A stretch of DNA of 15,895 nucleotides from positions 1 to 15,895 of the forward strand of contig CABUTS010000065.1 of assembly GCA_902494515.1 (NCBI GenBank), in the 5' to 3' direction. Origin of the DNA: an uncultured Muribaculaceae bacterium. GTDB taxonomy: Bacteria > Bacteroidota > Bacteroidia > Bacteroidales > Muribaculaceae. Of the stretch, positions 12,054 to 15,895 are shown piece after piece. The stretch's first letter is position 1, and every line of letters begins with the position of its first letter. The notes below the pieces were generated by a model. The model had not been told where the DNA came from. It saw only the letters and a list, made by a program, of their open reading frames with translations, and searched no databases. Made by a program: the position numbers and the translations under genes.

Positions 12054-12230
12054 CGGCCGCCCCCCGTAACGTAGCCAAAACTACCAAATTATTGGTCTGA
12101 TAGGGAAATCTACCCCTTTCCCCAACATTATCCGGCGATAAAAGGGAGAACATTTGTGAATTTTTCCTTTAAACGTTAAAAAACTGCTTTATAACATCCT
12201 TAAATTCTCCTTTATCTCACCATTATTGAG
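12054..12230. other. Intergenic stretch between phospholipase and secreted protein genes
   Basis: No gene is seen. AAAACTACCAAA occurs twice (12041-12052 and 12077-12088), once overlapping the -33 element of the phospholipase promoter, so it could be a paired protein-binding site. The rest is AT-rich. Confidence 0.35.
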
Positions 12231-12238
12231 TAACTTTG
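12231..12238 (+). promoter_or_regulatory. -7 box for the secreted protein gene
   Basis: TAACTTTG followed by C is a perfect TAnnTTTG(C) match, 68 bases before the ATG at 12307. No clear TTTG is seen at the -33 position. Confidence 0.6.
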
Positions 12239-12306
12239 CGGTGATTTTCGACCAACTGCATAGGATTATATCAAAATCTATAACTTACAATAAAACTACA
12301 AAGCTT

Positions 12307-13479
12307 ATGAAAAAACTTTTACTCTCCATGGCTCTGTTGGCAGGCTTCACCGCCGCCGCTACAGACACCACCCTCAACGTAGCTGATGCCACCGACATCG
12401 ACGGCACCCATGTCGACGAAGTTCCCGCCGAAGGCACCTCCAACGGTAACGCCGAACACTATCAGCCCCTGAACTCCCTGAAAATCAACGGCTATAGCTT
12501 CACCTTCGCCAAGGGTACTTCCCAAAACGCTCCGGCTTACTACCTGCCGATGTCTACCAATCCCGAAGGGGACAAAACTATCCGTCTCTACAAAGGTGGT
12601 AAAGATACTCCCAACGAAGGCAACACCATGACCATCGCCGCCCCCGCAGGCACTACCTTCAAGTCCATCAACTTCACCGGTTCCCACGGTGCAAAGAACG
12701 GCGCTGTCGCAGCCTCCGTCGGCACAGTTGCAATGCCTTCTGCCTACTCCATGACATGGTCCCACACCGAAGCAGTCAGCGAAGTAACCTTCACCCTTGG
12801 CAACAACTTCCGCATCATCTCCATGGTTGTTTCCACCGAAGCCAGCGACGTTCCCCAGCCCAACACCGCTACCTTCGTTAAGGCCACCAGCCTCGAAGCA
12901 GGTCAGTACATCTTCGTTGTCGACGGCAAAATTGCCAACCCCATCAAGGAAACCTACACCTACGGCCGCATGTACCTCGACACCGATGCCAACATTGTTG
13001 ACGGCAAAATCACCTGCGACGCCACTCTCGCTCTGACTGTTGCCTCCGCTACCGAAGGCTTCACCCTCAAGGACACCTTCGGCCGCTACTATGGTATGGA
13101 TGAACAGCACGCCACCTTCCAGTGCTACACCGAGCTCAATGCAGGTTGCTACTGGGCAGAACCCACTTTCGTTGACGGTCAGGCAAAGATGTTCAGCACT
13201 TTACGCACAGACTACTTCCTTGGCAACGAAATCAAGAACGTTGAAACCGGTGAATTCTACACCACCTTTGCTCCCACCAACAAAACCGAAGCCGGCACCT
13301 TCAAGCTTCCCGAAATCTACAAGCTCGATGCAACCGGCGGTGTTGAATCTGTTGAAGTTGACGTTGACGCCAACGCTCCCGTGGTTTACTACAACCTCCA
13401 GGGCCAGCGCGTAGAAAACCCCAACCAGGGTCTCTACATCCGCGTTCAGGGCAAGAAAGCCACCAAGGTCGTTCTCTAA
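12307..13479 (+). CDS. Secreted protein of unknown function with T9SS-like C-terminal tail
   Basis: A 390-residue exported protein. The start is ATG 12307, giving a clean signal peptide MKKLLLSMALLAGFTAAA; an upstream in-frame TTG would lie inside the -7 box. Two domains are suggested. Residues about 20-185 are rich in beta-strand patterns (LKINGYSFTFAKGTS, IRLYKGG, TFKSINFTGSHG, VSEVTFTLGNNFRIISMVV). Residues about 190-350 include LEAGQYIFVVDGKIANP, GRMYLDTDANIVDGKI and TLKDTFGRYYGMDEQHATF. I do not recognise either. The C-terminus, VVYYNLQGQRVENPNQGLYI followed by a GKKATKVVL end, resembles the sorting tail common on secreted Bacteroidales proteins. The alanine- and threonine-rich, C-ending codon pattern suggests good expression. 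Surface or extracellular location is likely; function is unknown. Confidence 0.8.
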   Translation: MKKLLLSMALLAGFTAAATDTTLNVADATDIDGTHVDEVPAEGTSNGNAEHYQPLNSLKINGYSFTFAKGTSQNAPAYYLPMSTNPEGDKTIRLYKGGKDTPNEGNTMTIAAPAGTTFKSINFTGSHGAKNGAVAASVGTVAMPSAYSMTWSHTEAVSEVTFTLGNNFRIISMVVSTEASDVPQPNTATFVKATSLEAGQYIFVVDGKIANPIKETYTYGRMYLDTDANIVDGKITCDATLALTVASATEGFTLKDTFGRYYGMDEQHATFQCYTELNAGCYWAEPTFVDGQAKMFSTLRTDYFLGNEIKNVETGEFYTTFAPTNKTEAGTFKLPEIYKLDATGGVESVEVDVDANAPVVYYNLQGQRVENPNQGLYIRVQGKKATKVVL

Positions 13480-13580
13480 TCCCCCGAAGATCCCTCTTGT
13501 CGGGTGAACAAATTCCCCTCCCCGGCAGTTAAACCTAATGTAAGACTCGTTAAATAATAAACGATTCTTTACTTTGCTCG

Positions 13581-13611
13581 AAGGCCGTGCTCCCCAGCGC
13601 GGCCTTTTTTT
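13581..13611 (+). terminator. Intrinsic terminator downstream of the secreted protein gene
   Basis: AAGGCCGTGC (13581-13590) pairs with GCGCGGCCTT (13597-13606) with one G-U, a six-base loop TCCCCA, and a T run extending to 13611. It lies about 100 bases beyond the stop. Confidence 0.85.
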
Positions 13612-13616
13612 AGGCA

Positions 13617-13682
13617 CAAAAAAAAATTACTCGTCGTCCCGACGAATAATCTTCTTACCTTAAATCTAATACCATGAAAAAC
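13617..13682 (-). ncRNA. Candidate small RNA of about 60-65 nt with its own promoter and terminator
   Basis: On the minus strand a perfect -7 box TACCTTTG (13695-13688) is followed by an AT-rich body and then by a hairpin whose arms ATTATTCGTCG and CGACGAGTAAT (13650-13640 and 13636-13626 region) pair over 11 base pairs with one G-U and a GGA loop. A run of about nine T follows (13626-13618). No leftward gene lies downstream; only the convergent terminator of the secreted protein gene does. The body contains a tiny frame MVLDLR (13675-13655) that ends just before the hairpin, like a leader peptide. I cannot name a known RNA family for it. Confidence 0.55.
13626..13650 (-). terminator. Intrinsic terminator of the candidate small RNA
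   Basis: An 11-bp stem with one G-U pair and a three-base loop is followed on the minus strand by nine T residues. The forward strand has no T run after this hairpin, so the signal is directional. Confidence 0.75.
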
Positions 13683-13687
13683 TGATG

Positions 13688-13719
13688 CAAAGGTAGTGCT
13701 TTTATGTTTTACAACATAA
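13688..13719 (-). promoter_or_regulatory. Promoter box with adjacent operator-like palindrome
   Basis: TACCTTTGC on the minus strand (13695-13688) is a perfect -7 box. Immediately upstream, 13702-13719 is a perfect 7-bp inverted repeat, TTATGTT-TTAC-AACATAA, lying where a regulator would cover the spacer and -33 region. A standard -33 TTTG is not seen, which fits an activated or repressed promoter. Confidence 0.5.
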
Positions 13720-13848
13720 TTTTCGGGCTAAAACTTTCATTGTTTTAACTTTATTTTGCAATTAAAGGCTTATGCGCCCATTGTATTTACAGTTGTTAAC
13801 ATTCGGATCCCATTTCACCCGAAAATACGCGTTTTTCCGCGGGAAAAG

Positions 13849-13879
13849 TTGCGGCGTTGCCGCGAAACCATTAACTTTG
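13849..13879 (+). promoter_or_regulatory. Promoter of the Ig-like lipoprotein gene
   Basis: TTG (13849-13851) and, after 20 bases, TAACTTTG (13872-13879) fit the Bacteroidetes sigma consensus. The ATG at 13899 lies 20 bases downstream of the box. Confidence 0.6.
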
Positions 13880-13898
13880 TAGTTGAATTTGTGATATA

Positions 13899-15895
13899 AT
13901 GAAGGTTAACCCATCAAATATTATGCGAGGCGCGCTGATCGGGACTATCGCCCTGATTATGGCCGCATGCGCATCAATCGGCCGCCCCGAAGGGGGCCCG
14001 CGCGACGAGGTCCCCCCGGTGTTCGTATCCTCGAATCCCGCGATGGGCGCCCTGAACGTGAACCGCAACCGCCTCGACCTGTATTTCGACGAAAACATCT
14101 CACTCGACGACCCCGTCAATAAAATCGTGGTGTCGCCCGTGCAGAAGGAACAGGCCCGCGTCAGCGCCAACGGCAAGCACCTCACCGTAGACTTCCGCGA
14201 CACCCTCCAGGCCAACACCACCTACACCATCGACTTCTCCGACGCCATCCGCGACCTCAACGAGAGCAACATCCTCGACGGCTTCGCCTACGAATTCGCC
14301 ACCGGCGACCAGCTCGACACCCTCTCGATCTCCGGCATGGTCTTCGAAGCCCGCAACCTCGAGCCCGCCCAGGGGATGGTGGTCGGCATCTACTCCAACC
14401 TCGCCGACTCGGCCATCTCCACCCTGCAGCTCGAACGCATCGCCAAGACCAACCAGTACGGCCAGTTCGCCGTCCGCGGCCTCAAACCGGGTGTCTACAA
14501 CATCTACGCCATCAACGACCTCAACCGCGACTGGCACTGGGACCGCTCCGAGAACGTAGCTTTCTTCCCGCAGACCCTCTCCCCCTCGGCTGTGGAGGTG
14601 ATGGTCACCGACACCCTCCGCTCCTCGGCCGGCGAGGACTCCCTGATCACCCGCCGCGCATGGGAATACCTCCCCAACGACGTGCTGTTGACATGGTTCA
14701 ACGAGGGCTACCGCAGCCAGTATCTCCGCGACAACAAGCGCACCACCCAGCGCACCATCGAGCTGAAATTCGGCGCCCCTCTGGACTCCATGCCGGAGCT
14801 GACAATCATCAACGGCCAGTTCCAGGGGCGCAGACTCCGCGACCTGTCGGTGCTTGAACAGCGCTCCTCGCGCGACTCCATGGTCTACTGGCTCCGCGAC
14901 ACGGCTCTCATCAACCAGGACTCCATCTTCGTCAGCGCCCGATACCGCAAGACCGACACCCTCGACAACCTCGTCTGGCAGACCGATACCCTGAAGTTCA
15001 TCTACAAGCGTCCCAAGGTCGACAAGAAGAAGGAGGAGAAGAAGAAAAAGGACCAGGAGGCCGACTCCTCCGCCACCGACTCCGTGAAAATCAGCTTCCT
15101 GGCGTTCAAATCCACCACCGGCAGCACCCAGGACCTCAACAAGCCGCTGCGCTTCGAGGCCCCCGAGCCGCTGCTCCCCGTCAGCCCCGACGTATGGCGT
15201 TTGGAGGTGCAGGAAGACACCCTCTGGTATCCCGTCGAGGAGGTGAAGATGGTGCCCGACACCGCCTCGCCCCGCGCCCTGCTCCTCTACACCAAGTGGG
15301 AGGAGGGGACGAAATACCGCTTCACGGCCGACTCCGCCGGCATCAGCAACATCTACGGCCAGTACATCCCCGACACAAAGCTGGAATTCACCACAAAGAA
15401 CGCCGACGACTACGGTAACATCTACCTGAATATCACCGATATGGCGAAGTTAGGTCTCCCCGACTCCGCGCTCGTGGTGGTCGAGCTGCTGGATAAGTCC
15501 GACAAGGTCGTCGACACCGCGCCCGTCAGGAACGGCACGGCCGAATTCCACTACATCGAACCCGCCACATACTACGCCCGCGCCTTCATCGACCTCAACG
15601 CCGACACCCTCTGGACCACCGGCAACATGGCCCTCAAGCGGCTCCCCGAGGATGTGTTCTACTACCCCAAGAAGCTCCTCCTGCGCAAAAACTGGGACCT
15701 CGAACAGGACTGGTCGCTCCTCGACACCCCCGTCGACAAGCAGAAGCCCAACGAAATCAAGAAGAATAAACCCAAGACCAAGGATCCGCAATACAACCCG
15801 GACGACGAGGAACTCGACGAAGATGAAGACGATCCCTTCGGCGACAGATTCGGCGGCTCCAACAACTGGGGCAACGGCTCGCAATACAACAACGC
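13899..15895 (+). CDS. Ig-like (Big_5) domain lipoprotein, runs off the window
   Basis: At least 665 residues; the frame is open to the window end. The N-terminus has a lipoprotein signal with lipobox LIMAAC (C24 if starting at ATG 13899; an ATG at 13923 gives C16). It is followed by ASIGRPEGGPRDEVPPVF, the opening of a protein family very common in Bacteroidetes. Residues about 40-135 form a Big_5 Ig-like domain: LDLYFDENISLDDPVNKIVV, then NTTYTIDFSDAIRDLNES. After it comes a carboxypeptidase-regulatory-like beta segment (ISGMVFEARNLEPAQGMVVG to GLKPGVYNIYAINDLNRD). A lysine-rich linker lies near residues 368-385 and a highly acidic stretch (DDEELDEDEDDPFGD) near the window end. It is probably anchored in the outer membrane or periplasm. 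Function is unknown; members are often simply called Ig-like domain-containing proteins. Confidence 0.88.
   Translation, partial: MKVNPSNIMRGALIGTIALIMAACASIGRPEGGPRDEVPPVFVSSNPAMGALNVNRNRLDLYFDENISLDDPVNKIVVSPVQKEQARVSANGKHLTVDFRDTLQANTTYTIDFSDAIRDLNESNILDGFAYEFATGDQLDTLSISGMVFEARNLEPAQGMVVGIYSNLADSAISTLQLERIAKTNQYGQFAVRGLKPGVYNIYAINDLNRDWHWDRSENVAFFPQTLSPSAVEVMVTDTLRSSAGEDSLITRRAWEYLPNDVLLTWFNEGYRSQYLRDNKRTTQRTIELKFGAPLDSMPELTIINGQFQGRRLRDLSVLEQRSSRDSMVYWLRDTALINQDSIFVSARYRKTDTLDNLVWQTDTLKFIYKRPKVDKKKEEKKKKDQEADSSATDSVKISFLAFKSTTGSTQDLNKPLRFEAPEPLLPVSPDVWRLEVQEDTLWYPVEEVKMVPDTASPRALLLYTKWEEGTKYRFTADSAGISNIYGQYIPDTKLEFTTKNADDYGNIYLNITDMAKLGLPDSALVVVELLDKSDKVVDTAPVRNGTAEFHYIEPATYYARAFIDLNADTLWTTGNMALKRLPEDVFYYPKKLLLRKNWDLEQDWSLLDTPVDKQKPNEIKKNKPKTKDPQYNPDDEELDEDEDDPFGDRFGGSNNWGNGSQYNN

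Noticed and set aside
12226..12306. Upstream TTG start for the secreted protein, adding 27 residues.
   Set aside because: The TTG lies next to and overlaps the promoter box, and the ATG at 12307 gives a canonical signal peptide.

Overview
The window looks like a piece of a Bacteroidales chromosome, probably a GC-rich Muribaculaceae-type gut bacterium (family level is inference). Supporting signs are upstream boxes matching the Bacteroidetes -7 consensus TAnnTTTG with no Shine-Dalgarno sites, a Bacteroidetes-type malate dehydrogenase, a carboxyspermidine-type dehydrogenase, Por/T9SS-like C-terminal tails on two secreted proteins, and a large Ig-like (Big_5) lipoprotein of a family widespread in Bacteroidetes. 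Many genes prefer C-ending codons.

Layout. Positions 1-1970 hold a leftward four-gene cluster: GYF_2+CD225 membrane protein, DUF2752 membrane protein, LOG-family nucleotide hydrolase and cob(I)alamin adenosyltransferase. The last is cut near position 61, where the sequence changes into what looks like a fragment of an unrelated rRNA methyltransferase on the other strand, a probable assembly chimera. Positions 2114-8063 hold a second leftward series: secreted endonuclease I with adhesin-like domains, peptidase U32/RNA hydroxylase, saccharopine-dehydrogenase-like (carboxyspermidine) dehydrogenase, and deoxyribose-phosphate aldolase. Malate dehydrogenase (8342-9340) runs rightward and ends in a strong terminator. 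Positions 9486-11005 are a repeat-rich island around a leftward HUH (Y1) transposase-like gene. Then come a leftward outer-membrane phospholipase A (11055-11939), a rightward secreted protein of unknown function (12307-13479), a candidate leftward small RNA (about 13617-13682), and the rightward Ig-like lipoprotein gene, which runs off the right edge.

Most notable system. A 39-bp element occurs four times in intergenic DNA (1984-2022, 9588-9626, 10749-10787, 10967-11005). It is a perfect or near-perfect GC hairpin (TTATCGCGCG, 4-nt loop, CGCGCGATAA) followed by a conserved tail (CGGAACGAAAGTTAC). In every copy the tail faces a short tandem array built from shared modules (AACC-NN-GGTT and AGCTAATTT). 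Two copies in inverted orientation bracket a Y1/HUH transposase-like gene with an extra C-terminal domain, and one pair brackets a complete 257-bp array element. This is the arrangement expected of a RAYT-type enzyme and its REP/REPIN-like non-autonomous repeats, here with an unusual modular minisatellite between the hairpins.

Limits: all family calls are by reading motifs, without any database search. Promoters and RNAs are consensus matches only.
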